Shown here piece by piece: positions 46,067 to 57,152 of a DNA stretch of 64,000 bases. The position numbers and the translations under genes were made by a program. How positions within the stretch are numbered: the stretch's first letter is position 1; each line of letters opens with the position of its first letter. The stretch comes from Fusarium oxysporum f. sp. lycopersici 4287. Its lineage: Eukaryota > Ascomycota > Sordariomycetes > Hypocreales > Nectriaceae. Location of the stretch: NCBI RefSeq assembly GCF_000149955.1, contig NC_030986.1, positions 5,435,624-5,499,623 of the forward strand, read 5' to 3'. The notes under the pieces were generated by a model, which worked only from the letters and a program-made list of their open reading frames with translations, was not told the origin of the DNA and did no database searches.

Positions 46067-47393
46067 TCAATTTTGTCTCATCATTCGCCGTGGGTACTCG
46101 AGCCAGATATGCCACTCTGGGGCAAGATAGTCCACGATGAGGCCTAGCAGATATTCCCCTGTATCTCCAACCTGCCAGAGACTTCGTCCATAATGCAATA
46201 ACAAAGCGTAATAACCCAGAAGGATCAGGGCTTCAGGTCGTTTTGTAGCTAACAAGCCTGTCAGCTCTGGAGACGCTAGCATCGTCCACTGAAATATCAT
46301 GCGATATCGACTGCCATCGTCCTCTTCGAACATGGCATCGAAACCGAGCTGGAGGTATTGTATTGCTTCGTGACAGACTTCTTTCTCCTCATTTGATAAA
46401 GCCATCGACTCGTTGATGAGCTGGATTATGGGTTCGCAATGGTTTCCGATCGGGTCTTTGGATGATTGCTGACTACTCCATGATAGAACTGGTTCGAGTT
46501 CCGTGCTAAGGAGTAAAGGCCATGCGGAGAGTGTTAAGCGGTACAACCCCCAATTCATCTCGACACACTGAACATAATGAGTAAGAAACCCATCAAGACC
46601 ATCGGAGCTTCGGGTAGCCAAGGCATCGGCGAGGAGATGATGGCCAAGAGTAACTGAGAACAGGAGAATAGCGAGACAGTTCGATGAATCAACCTCCCGT
46701 TTCGTCGAATTGAACAGTGAGACAGCCCGCGTCTGTAACTTTACAGCTTGATCCAGGTACCTTGTTGGCCGCTCAGGGTGAATAGCCGCCAGATGGCGAG
46801 CAGAAAACGCCAACACCTGATGTAAGAGATACGGCGCCTTAACGCTCTCTTTAAGACAGATATCAAGCGTCTCTTGAGAATGTTCAACTTTGTCACCAAG
46901 ACTAAACAAGTCTTTGTTTGTTATCCCATGGATGAAGAGTTCCATATGTTCCATGTTGACGACGCTGTTAAAAGATGTTTCATGGCTGTCGGATAGGGAT
47001 GTTGCACTTGTGGATCTAAGATTGTTGTCGGGGCTGGGGAGTGATCCTTCACGAGAGGACGGGTCTGATGTTGATGAATTTGCGTCTTGAGGGGGTGGTT
47101 GGGGGTCGGAGGCGAAACTGCAGTCTCGGTTTGACATTGTGCAGAGGAGACATGTTGGGCGGCCTTCATCGCACTGAACACGCGTGTTAGTCATGGTAAC
47201 AATAGAGTCAATGCGGGTGTATAAGCTTAAGCGCTTATAGATTTTGAACAATGGAGAGTCGTACCTTTACATGACGTCGTTTGCTGATCAGACGGTATTA
47301 GTTTATGTTCCACGATCTTGAATGTTCCGTTGCCATTTCTACTTACCATTGCAGACATCCCTTCTTGGACTTTTTATGGCTGCGACGAAGCAT
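46067..47393 (-). CDS. Zn2Cys6 fungal transcription factor (TF-A)
   Basis: Three exons: 47393-47347, 47283-47265 (only 19 bases) and 47173-46067, 390 residues. Both introns cut inside the zinc cluster. Once joined it reads GCLQCKRRHVKCDEGRPTC, then LLCTMSNRDC, i.e. CX2CX6CX6CX2CX6C, the exact binuclear cluster. The start MLRRSHKKSKKG lies right before the cluster. A Ser/Pro-rich linker (residues 45-85) follows, then a helical fungal regulator domain (MEHMELFIHG... APYLLHQVLAFSARHLA) of the sterol-regulator/Upc2-like class. It is divergent from the RTA1-type gene at 47997, with about 600 bp between starts, so it may regulate that gene. The same pair recurs, mirrored, at 61.7-64 kb. Confidence 0.92.
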
Positions 47394-47996
47394 GCTGAAG
47401 AAAGCCGATAAGCCTAGACCTGGAGTCGGCTCAAAATAGTAATAATGAATATGTGCTATTCCCCAGAAGTTGGAATTGGATGTGAGATTAATGAGCTGAG
47501 ACAGGAATTCATCATCAAGGACTCGCACGCCGTAAGCGAAGTGATCGACAGATAACCCTGGCAAGCCCGAAGCCTAAATAGAATCAACTAGTCCGGCCTA
47601 GGTAAGGTTTGGTCCTCAACCCCTCTTAATTTCTTAGCTAACACGCGTGTTCGGGCTTTAACCTCCCGATCTTATCTCCAGCCTTCAGGGTAACTCAGAG
47701 GTTTATGGCTTTTTGGTACGCAAGAGCCAGTACGCAACACGCGTGTCAGCGGGCGATTTCCAGATAGAATCAGGGGTTATTGTGTCAAATAAAATGAAGA
47801 ATTCGTATATATTGATGCCGTTGCGATGCTAGAGGCCATCGTACATCTGATACTTGACTTCTCGTCCGACTGAAAACCACTTTCAGAGTCGCCTTGAAAA
47901 AACGAATCCGTTTTCTTCACTGCTGTTATTTCCCTTTTTGCTGCTCTGATAATAAGACCGTTTTAGATCTTTCGTCGACTGTTTCTCTTCTCTAAA
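47394..47996. promoter_or_regulatory. Divergent promoter between TF-A and RTA1-A
   Basis: 603 bp shared by the two divergent starts. It contains two ACACGCGTGT-like palindromes: ACACGCGTGTTCG near 47641 and ACACGCGTGTC near 47738. A third copy (ACACGCGTGTT) lies inside the second intron of TF-A near 47178. Three perfect ACACGCGTGT copies in about 560 bp are a plausible binding site for an autoregulating factor. This is inference from repetition. Confidence 0.5.
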
Positions 47997-48918
47997 ATGC
48001 CCGAGCTAAAGAAGTATTTGGGTGAAGTCTACCTATGGCAATACGTCCCCAGTCTTGTCGGATCAATCATTTTCACCCTTCTCTTCACCCTCGCAACAGT
48101 AGCCGTTGGCTATAAAATGCACAAGTCCAAAACACGCTTCTGTCTTCCCTTCTTCTTCGGCGGTGTCTGTAAGTGTCCCTATCATCCAAAACCTCTATCC
48201 CTCTGACCTATCTACAGGCGAAGTACTCGGCTACTTCTTCCGAGCTCTATGCTGGAACGCCACCGACTCCCTCCCTCTCAACATCATGCAAGCCCTCTTT
48301 CTCCTCCTGCCACCCGTCTTCTTCGCAGCGACACTATACATGGTCTACTCTCGCCTGGTCAGAGCTATAGGCGGAGAGAGCTGTTCTCTTATCTCTGTTC
48401 GCTGGACGACTCGACTTTTTGTCCTTGGAGATTTTCTCACGTTCAATATCCAGGGAAATGGAGGTGGTCTTCTCGCCAATGCGGATCTTGTCCACATTGG
48501 AAACATCATAGTGATTACCGGCCTTATCGCGCAGATTCTACTCTTCCTCGCTTTCGTAGCCTGCTGCGTTGTCTTTCATCGACGATTCAGGGTTCATTTG
48601 GGGCATACTAGCATCCCTGTTGCGATCCGTTGGAAGGCATATCTAAACATGCTTTACTTCACATCAGCCTTCATTCTTGTACGAAACATCTTTCGAGTTG
48701 TCGAGTTCGCTATGGATAAGGAGGGATATTTGCAGCAGAAGGAGTGGCCGACTTTTGTATTTGACTCCATTTTGATGCTGTTGGTTATGGTTGCGTTTTA
48801 TTTGAGATATCCCGATGATCTTCAGCCGCATTCGAGAGACTCGGCAACGGAGCTTGTGCCGAAGGATGAGCCTCGGTCTGGAGAAACTGGCGCTTCGAAT
48901 CAGATGGAGTACAGATAG
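47997..48918 (+). CDS. RTA1-family seven-helix membrane protein (RTA1-A)
   Basis: Two exons, 47997-48168 and 48218-48918, with a GTAAGT-CTACAG intron, 290 residues. Seven hydrophobic helices: residues about 18-38, 47-66, 81-103, 120-142, 158-180, 200-220 and 237-255. The family signature is present: YVPSLVGSIIFTLLF at helix 1, CEVLGYFFRA after helix 2, LLLPPVFFAATLYM, and FVLGDFLTFNIQGNGGGL in the middle. RTA1/Rsb1 proteins are plasma-membrane proteins linked to lipid translocation and resistance to lipophilic toxicants. Neighbour TF-A is divergent and may control it. The intron lies at the same codon as in the paralogue at 61706-62668. Confidence 0.93.
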
Positions 48919-49403
48919 GGACCAAGTCCTATGTGGTGATTACAAGCTCTGGGCCACAGGTCTCCACTGCAAATAGTACATCTAGCTCACAATTCAGACA
49001 CCTGTAGCTCTGCTATTGATGGGCGCTTTTTTGCTGGTTCAGGCCTCAATTCTGCCTCATGCCACGGACATGGCAGGTATTTGGTCCTCCTGAACAGTCT
49101 TATTAACAACCCGGAGGAAGTTCGAGGAGCAAACAGAATCGGAAACAGAATCGCACACAGAGAAGAAATTTTAGATCTAGAAATTTGAGACAAATAGCTT
49201 AAGGATCAAACATTGCAGTCATTTTATTTCGGCATCTTAACTAAAGCGCTTGTAGATACTGGCTGAAAACGTCACCCAATACACACGCTCCGATTCCGCC
49301 ATTTACCAGGATACGATGCGAAAGGCTGACTACAATCTCTCTCAACTACGAGCGGCTGAAATGCCATCCCCGCATCAGCACTCAACATTTTCAACTTCAT
49401 CGG
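48919..49403. other. Intergenic
   Basis: No gene seen. Confidence 0.5.
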
Positions 49404-51638
49404 ATGGACCCTCTCTCTATTATCAGCGGCTGCGCTGGCCTCATTACAGCGATCAGTAGCTTAAGTATATCGATTAGTACTTTTGTGCGCAGCTGTCGAG
49501 AGGCCCGCAGCGATTTAGACAGGGTTTCACGCGAGCTTCATTCTCTCCAGACAGTCCTTGAACTCATTGAAGAAGACGCCAAAGATGACACGAAGCCATT
49601 CCCACCAACAATCCAACACCACGTATCAGGCATTGTTTCGAACTGCGGCTCCGTGATTCTCGAAGTTGAAACGTGTATAAAAAAGTATGGAGACGGGCGT
49701 GTCAAGAGCAGAGCCGCTTGGGCTATTAATGGCCAAGGCGACATGGAGAAGCTTAGGTCCAGCTTGGAAGCTCACAAATCAGCCCTAGAACTGGCCCTCG
49801 ATATGATATCTCTATCTCTGACGAAAGATATCAAAACTGATACGACAGAAATTCGCAACGATACATCTGCGATTAAAGACGACACAGCTTTGATTCTGCA
49901 GGAGATTGCGCAGCTTCAAGCTCGATTACCCGATACTGCTGCTGCCCCAAATGATTATATTCTTCAGAAGTTCCTCGAGGATATGGCGACGTATACTGAG
50001 ACGACTCTCGATGTGGATATGTCCTATAGTGATGGCATGAGCTCTAGAGCTCTACCTATTGTCGATGAGCACGATCACAGCTCACCCAAATCTCCGCGGT
50101 ACGATCTACCGATTTTAGGACCTCAGGATCCCGCCGCATTGGTAGCTAGCCAGTCAGACTCGCCAAATCCAGGAGATGCCCTCAAAAACGGCATTAATCA
50201 CCCTGCCTCTCCAGAATCTCACAATCACGGACATGGTCACTGGCCGGAAAAAAGTTGCACTCGGTAATGATCCTCAAGCACCTCGTTCGAGTGCCCTAGC
50301 ATCGGATTCTAGAAATGAAGAAACGAAAAATCAAATCGCACCTTCGCCTGTGCGAGTCCATCAAGGTGACAGCCATAAGAGATCTGTGCTTCCTGAATTT
50401 GCAAGGCAAGACGCCTTTGATCCTTTATGGCGTGAGCCCTATGGCGACTATCTCCGTCCTCAGTACCCAGATTTCGCAAGCCGCTATGTTAATCTGATCT
50501 ATGAACAACAGGAGATGTCACACCAGACGGCGGAACCCCCACCGGTTCTGAGTAAAGAAGACAATATGATAATATCACCGTTCAAGTATCAAGAGACGAG
50601 TAAGAAAGTATACAGTATCCAAATGTTTAGGGGAAATGTGGTCCTTGATCTTCCAGTACCAGACAGGATCCTCAACATTATTCCTTACTCTGCTCCCCCA
50701 GGTCAGGGTGAATACACGCATTGCAGATTCAGCTTCATCACCTGTCCTCCCGAGATGTTTGGAGCTCAGAATTATACGCTGAGAGCGACACTATTTGCTA
50801 AGCCACGGCAAACGCAATTTATACTGGTCGTGCAAGCAAATCCTAACGACACGGGCTTCGTATTGCGCTGGAATTTCATCCACGATTCTATCGTATATGC
50901 CCAGCAGAAATTCGAATTATCCGGAACCTCACAGGAGTTCTGGAAGCGAGTTATTGTTCATTTACACTTGACTCATGGAACGGAATGGGGATCTTGTACG
51001 GGTAAACATCCATTGAATGTGTTGGAATCCATTGCAGCAAAACAGACAATGGATGCCAAGATCACAAGTATAAGATCGGAATGTCTTTACGAGCCGATAC
51101 GAGAAGATTCATTCAAGATAGGAGAGCACAGGGTCTATGCCCTCATGTCAGAGGTATGATATTTTCCCAATCTAGAGCGACTCGAAAGCTTGTGCTCATT
51201 AGAATACAGTATACTGTCCATCTCCGCCCGACCACCGCTTTTCCACAAGCCGGAAGTGTGTTCCCCGCCAAAGTTCCAATGCAAGTTGTTATTACATCAG
51301 CTCGTGTTCCAGAGAGCACAATGAGTCTTCAATGGTCTAATAAATATATTCCATGGACCTGCGCCATCAGCCAAGCTGTCGAAGCTCAACATGTCATAGA
51401 CATGAGCGAGATATCCGACGCCTTTTTGTCTCGAACTAGCTTCTTATGGGACGTTTCGGAAATAGACGAACCTTTACTGTTAGTAAAGCATAAACCAGTT
51501 CCGGCTTATGACTTGGAAATCTTCAGATTTGACAGCTTGATTGTGCAACTGCGGCCACGTTTGACCTCAACAACCTCTTCGAAGGCAAAGAAGTCAAAAG
51601 GAGGGTGGACCAAGTGGCTGAAGTCAGGAAGTACTTAG
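49404..51638 (+). CDS. HeLo-like N-domain protein with chitin-synthase-N-like segment, frame shifted in an A6 run
   Basis: The first frame (49404-50267) opens MDPLSIISGCAGLITAISSL, the typical fungal HeLo-like/NLR N-terminal domain, with helices to about residue 150 and a KTDTTEIRNDTSAIKDDTAL repeat. Near the end it meets six A residues at 50248-50253. One A fewer would join directly to the second frame. That frame continues protein-like through a GTATGA-TACAG intron (51154-51209) to a stop at 51638; total about 725 residues. The second part contains KKVYSIQMFRGNVVLDLPVP and GEYTHCRFSFITCPPEMF, close in pattern to the N-terminal region of fungal chitin synthases. The catalytic QxxRW region and membrane helices are absent. 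So it is a possible signalling or accessory protein, not a synthase. The homology is by eye only. A Lys-rich tail (KAKKSKGGWTKW) closes it. Confidence 0.6.
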
Positions 51639-51878
51639 TAGCTATAAGGATAGACTTTAAGAAATTAGTATGAGTGACGAAATTATAATAATCTTTATTT
51701 ATAACAATAGCTGAAAAGAATATGTTCTGTGTCATGAATATAATCTCTCAGACACAGATCTCAGCTGCAAAACATCTAGTTCACAAAAAGACTAAGAAAC
51801 AAAGTGTAACCAATACATCCAGGCCCAAAACACCAAAGAGAAATTGCCACTCGTCCTTCCGCTAAGCATATAAACTCC
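51639..51878. other. Intergenic
   Basis: Convergent 3' ends of the HeLo-like gene and the first P450 gene. Nothing seen. Confidence 0.5.
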
Positions 51879-53830
51879 TCATACCTCAACCGATTTGAAC
51901 CGGAGCTTCTTGGAAGGATCCGGAATAGACTGCGGCCTCAATCAGTACACATACTTGGCACCACTCGCACTCATTCAATCATTGACTTACCATATGAGCA
52001 AACTCCATGTTAGGATATCTTTCAGTAGCATCGCCCGCATTCTTGACATCATACTGCAGCAATGCATGGGCCAAAATCATCTTGATCTCGTTTGCAGCAA
52101 AGAACCTTCCAGGGCATGCGTGTCGACCATAGCCAAAAGTCAAGCTGCTCTGGTTGACACTGACAAACTGGTTGTTTGCCGCCTTCTCAACTGAACCGCC
52201 GTCCTTGGCTTCAGTGCGAAGCTTATAAAATCTCAATGGGTCGAATTTGTCAGCTTGTGGGAAGACATTGGAGTCGGAGCTGACTGCGACAGCAGGTATC
52301 TCTATTGTCACGCCAGCTGGGATGACCTGGCCGCTGGATAGGGTGAATGGTTTCAGAACTTTACGTTGGAAGGAGGCTGTAAGACTTTTGTTAGTGGTTT
52401 ACTGGCCGAGGCTATTGGACTATGCCTTACCCATCGTCGCAGGGTGGACTCGAAGTGTCTCCTTGAGAAAACTATCCATCTTCTTCATGGACTGCAGGAC
52501 GTTACTCGTAAACTTGCCACCGCTCTGCGCTAATGCTTCACGGACCTCATCTCGAAGTTCTATCTGCAGGTCTGGCAGAGCCGCCAAGTCGTAGAATCTG
52601 CTTTTGCTTTAGAGACATACACAATATGTACAAGGGAGTGACTCACGCATTTGTGGCTGTCAGCGTCGTGGTGTGAACCGCTGCAAAAGTAAGACCCAAC
52701 TGAACCTTGGCGAGGTTCTGGCTATTCTTGTCAGGGAACTTGTCCTTTCCGTCGATGAGCCACTGCAAGAAATCATCCGGCTTCTCATAAGTCGGATCAT
52801 TCATTGCGTCGGTTCTGGTTTTGACCACAGGCTCAAGGAAAGCTTCAGCTTCTGCGATTCGCTGATACAGCTTCTTTACCTCGGGAAGGCTTTGGGCTCG
52901 GAAAGGACGTAACCAAGGCCGCATGTTCTGCACGGCACGCTGGGCACCCATGACTTCCATGGTATAGTTGATGGCTGCATCAAGGTATTGCTCGGAGCGA
53001 CAAAGCTCAGGGCCGATAAACATGCGACCGGATACCATACCGACGATACGAAGGAGAGCGTGATGGATGTTGACCTCTGTCCAGTCGTCGCATGGTGGCA
53101 TGGTAAGATTCAATGAATCTCTAACTTCGCTTGCGATAGTCAAACTCAGTCGAGCTGGGCATTGTCAGAGCGGCTCTACACATTTTACAGATTTTTCCAT
53201 CTTTGGAAGGATCTGCATTTCAGATTTCCATTGTGAACTTACATAGAGATGGTGTCAATTCTCCTTTGATGGTGTGCGGAATGATGGGTACTGACGTCTC
53301 GATCTTGGTGTACTTGGTCTCCATTGACTATCGACATGGTTAGATGAGCAAGTAAAACTTGACATTTATATACGTACCTCATCAACGGCAGCCTCCATAC
53401 TTAGAGTAGCATCAGGCAGTTTCTTGAGCTCAGGGAGAAAGTCAGGTGAGATGACGATAGTCGGAGAAGCTAGAGACATTAGCTTGAATGAGACTTGTGA
53501 TACTAGTCAACAGATACATACTTCGCGATGTAGTTATCAGGAAAACACCATCTTTGAACTGAAAGGTTGTGAGCTTTGCTTGTGTCACGAGCCAACGAGT
53601 GATTTTACCTTTTGGTACCCTGCGGAGTATAATTTCCTGGCTCCAGCCAAGTACGCTTGTCTTCGCTTTTCTGTGCTACCAAGCTCCTCACCAATGGTGG
53701 GGATAGTCCATAGTCGCAAAGCGTTAACAACTCTGGGACCTATAGCGGCAACTAAGCAGGCAAATAGAGCAGTGACGATAATTGGCCATCGGTTGGATAC
53801 AAAATCGAGGGGGGATTGCGCATTGCCCAT
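51879..53830 (-). CDS. Cytochrome P450 monooxygenase (first of two)
   Basis: At least eight exons, all GT-AG, giving about 515 residues with an intact frame. The start MGNAQSPLDFVSNRW is followed by one hydrophobic anchor (residues 17-38), so it is ER-bound. The I-helix stretch is FAAVHTTTLTATNA, ExxR is KETLRVH, FDPLRF is the PxRF motif, and the heme motif is FGYGRHACPG. The last exon, after a GTAAGT-CGCAG intron, supplies SIPDPSKKLRFKSVEV. The overall pattern resembles fungal P450s of the ent-kaurene oxidase-like/CYP68-type clade. In Fusarium and Claviceps cytokinin loci a P450 next to IPT-LOG hydroxylates the isoprenoid side chain. Its position next to IPT-LOG makes that the best guess here. 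Confidence 0.92.
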
Positions 53831-54975
53831 GGTGAAGGATTTGAGTAGTTAGTGGTTAAGAAAAATGCTCGAGGACATGGATATTTCGGGTTCAGTTCAT
53901 GGCTATGAGCAGCGAAGCCCAGGTATTAATACTGAGAGCTACGACATCAATCTGCAACAACACGCGGCCAAGATCCGAAAATGCACCCAGTCTCGGGAAG
54001 TTGTTTAATACCGACAGGCCCCTGCGTCATGATCGACACAACTACCGCGTAATAAGAACAACCCGATTGGCCTTTCCATCTTGCTGTAACAGAAGAGAAT
54101 GTTTGATAGACATAAACTCTACTGAAAGTAGCAAGCAGTCTCATGACACCGCTGCGGATACGCGTATAACTGAATGGGCTAAGAACATGCCCAATCTTGC
54201 ATTGCCTCGAAGCACAGACATGATAGCGGCCTGGTAATGGCGTTAGATCTGGGTGCCGAGCTTAAATTATCTCGTTTAGTATGTGATTTGCCCCTATTGC
54301 GTGGAGGTTCTATACTCAGTCGTGATATACACTTAAGCTCGTGGGGCATGATTGACACCGAGACCGAAACCGAAACCGACGAGAACATTACGCCATGTAA
54401 CCGCAATCTCATTCACAAGCACGAATATAAGTAGCCAAAAGTTGTCGATCCCTCAGGAGTGTGACTCCACATTGGGATCTCAACCATGAACCACAGAAAA
54501 TGCCCACTTTAGCCATGAGCTACAGCTAAGATCCTGTTAAAAAGCTATACATATTCCCAGAGTTCGCGAGGGGATGTCGAGAATTTACATCTGTCTTCTC
54601 TCAGATGACATTGATCACAAGAGTTCACCTCATTCAATGAGGGAATCCTCTCACACTTCGGTAAAGTCGACGTCTATCCGCAATTGCCGCCTCATTCTCT
54701 GGTCTTTACTACAACCTTGAACATCAAAGTCAGAGACTAGGAAACTTTGCAAGAACCCTTTTTACAGAGTGCCTGGCGAAGAGAAACTCTTTTCAATACC
54801 TGCTCAAATGCGACTCTCACTTGCATATTACATTAGATCTACCCCGAGTTCATTGTGTTCAATGAGTATGAAGCATGTAACGGTGCTCTGGTGTTTTTCA
54901 ATGTCGATAGACTTGAACTGATAAGACTAAGCTAACTAGATCAAACAAGGAATTGGCTTGTACTACTATATTCTC
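53831..54975. other. Intergenic, contains duplicated non-coding segment
   Basis: No gene seen. 54541-54725 is similar to 61346-61565 in the same orientation (see repeat). Confidence 0.5.
54541..54725. repeat. Duplicated non-coding segment, copy 1
   Basis: Shares ordered blocks with 61346-61565: TTCCC.GAG.TCGCGAGGG near the start, ACGTCT..(G/C)CAATTGCCGCCT, and TTACTACAACCTTGAA near the end. Length and spacing agree to within a few tens of bases. Confidence 0.6.
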
Positions 54976-56488
54976 TCAGATCCATTCAATTCTTCTTTGT
55001 TCCGAATGCTGAGTCTTGCCTTCTAGGCATCTGACAAGTCCTTCAGCCGAGGAAGCAACCTGGATGATGGTACGGTCCTTTGCCCCGATGAACCCCTTTT
55101 CCGAAACCTTGGAAACCCAGTCCAACAACCCGTCATAGAATCCATCGACGTTCAGAACACAAACGTTACAGTTATGAATACCGAGTTGATACCAGGTTGT
55201 TACCTCAAGCAACTCTTCCATAGTACCGTACCCGCCGCTCAAGGCAACAAAGCCACTTCCTGGACCTCCATTGAGCACGGCCTCAATCATAAGCCTCTTT
55301 CTAGTATGCATATCCCTCACAACCGTACGAGATCCAAACTTGGACATGTGGCTCTGGCCGGTCACGTTTTCTTCGAACTTGGCGAGCGCAGCGGGTACAA
55401 TTCCATGAACTGAGGACGGACCGGATAACGCAACAAGAGCGCTGGCAGCGGCTCCCATTACACCCGTCATACCGCCACCGTAGATGAGCGTGATGTTGTT
55501 TCGGTGGAGTTCCAGAGAAAGGTCCTTTGCTGCCTTCACATGGCTGGGGTCATTGCCACTAGATGATCCGCCGCTGGCTATTGTCAGTCTGCTCCAACCC
55601 TAGGAAAATTTACTGGGTGGGAAAATCTTACAACAAGCAAACGACACGAGGGTTGGAAGCTTTTCCTGGAACAGGTATGACTGAATGAGTCCCATGGAAA
55701 AACTGATTAGCCATTGAAAGGGCGGGTCCTTCAACCTCAGCAGCTCAAAACTGTTTGTCTGTGACATCGAGGCTGATAGTTGCAACCTTCTGCTGGTGGA
55801 GGAAGGGGGTCAGGGTATGGCGTAGCCATTCCAGCTGGTTGAAGCCGTACTGAAGTGTACTGGCGCGCATCATCGTGACTCCCTGGTGGTAGAGGACTTC
55901 CCTCTTTATGTCGCTTACGCCGTCGTAGTCAAGGTATGGGGAGAACTCAGGGTAGCCAATTGCTTTCCACACACCTCTATTGAAATCTCGCTCCCCCTGG
56001 AGCAGTGTCTTCTCTAGGGCCTTGAGTTCACTCAGCTCCGCTAAGAGGCCCTGCTTCACCATTGCGTCGCCTCTGGTCTCAATGAGCTGTTGATAGTTTG
56101 AAGGCTGCGGTACTAACATAATTCCGAGTATTATGTAATGATGCTTCAAGGCTTGCTGCAGTAGGGGGATAGTGAGCGATGTAGACCCGCCAACAAGAAC
56201 TGGAATTCTATTGCGGCTAATGATGTCTTCCATTTTGTTGATAGCCAAGGATATAAAATCATCTGGCTCTTCATCAGCTTGAAGGTAGTCGATAAGATGA
56301 TGTGGAATATTTTGAATTTCATCGTGTTCCGGCTTGGCTGTAATGATGCTGCCTGGCTTATAGCACTGGAGGCTATCAACCGAGATGGCTTCGCCAAGGA
56401 ATGCTTTGGAGACAGCAACTCCTAGCTTCGTTTTACCGGAGGCGGTGGGACCAAAGATGGCAACAGCAGGCTTGTGAGTGCGTGTCAT
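54976..56488 (-). pseudogene. Fused isopentenyltransferase-LOG gene (cytokinin synthesis) with in-frame TGA
   Basis: The frame from 56488 encodes MTRTHKPAVAIFGPTASGKT, the P-loop of IPT/tRNA-dimethylallyltransferase-type enzymes, then SVDSLQCYKPGSI, HHLIDYLQADEEPDDF and PVLVGGSTSL. It uses DMAPP and an adenine nucleotide to give isopentenyladenine-type cytokinin. At 55745-55747 the frame hits TGA (DVTDKQF, stop) but continues in frame with EVEGPALSMANQFFHG and reaches PGKASNPRVVC. A GTAAGA donor there joins to the LOG domain, which opens GGSSSGNDPSH and has TLIYGGGMTGVMGA and LSGGYGTMEELLEVTTW. LOG cleaves cytokinin ribotides to free bases. Fused IPT-LOG is the known fungal form. The stop probably arose by a single change (CGA or TGG to TGA). 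It could be an error; a 51-nt in-frame intron removing it has a weak donor. Confidence 0.8.
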
Positions 56489-57152
56489 GATGTCCTTTAT
56501 ACGTGTTGTGAGTCTCTTTTGATAGACCTAGTTGTTTGAAAGATTGGCTGGAATGGAAGATGAGGAATGTATGTCAAAGCTTCAGTTGGTCAGTAAATCT
56601 TCCGACCTTTATACTTGCCTCAAGACTTTAGTCGCCTCGTGCCTTACGTGACAAAGAGGAATGGGGAGAAAACTCTCGAATAACTTTCCAAGGGCCATAA
56701 CATGGCAGAGCAGGAGTATCAGGCACCTTGCAGACAGCTCCGTGGATTCTCCCTGAATGTGTAATCAATCCTGGCCATTTGACAACTGCTTGTTCTTGGG
56801 ATGGTATGGCCACATCAGTAGGTTCAAAGTTTATCTTATTAAGTTTATGTAGGTGTTATGAAGAAACTTCAGCTTCTGCAACGCTTTGACTGACGATTGT
56901 CAGAGCTCAAAGCACCAAAAATTCTCATTGGAACACTAGCCGAGGTATAGCACAGAAGGCCACTAGCCCTACCTGGGCTCATCTTCGCAAGCGCCCTTCA
57001 TATCGACCAGGACTCGACTTAATGTCAAATCAAGTATCGCCAGGCTTTATTGACGCATGGACTTTTTGCAGTTTCAACGAGGCACCTGCATGACTGACTA
57101 CATGTGCACATCTCGGCTTGAATATTTGACTGCTAAAGATACAGGGGCGAGT
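56489..57152. other. Intergenic
   Basis: Promoter of the IPT-LOG gene and 3' side of the NmrA-like gene. No gene. Confidence 0.5.

Noticed and set aside
50246..50254. A-AAA-AAG as a programmed minus-one frameshift site
   Set aside because: Joining the two frames needs loss of one base (plus-one type), not minus-one slippage, and there is no family precedent; an indel is simpler.
49404..51638. Chitin synthase enzyme
   Set aside because: Only N-terminal-like motifs; no QxxRW, no ED motif, no membrane helices.
54976..56488. Two separate genes, a tRNA dimethylallyltransferase and a lysine decarboxylase
   Set aside because: The continuous frame, linker and known fungal IPT-LOG fusion favour one broken gene; 246 residues is also too short for the housekeeping tRNA enzyme.
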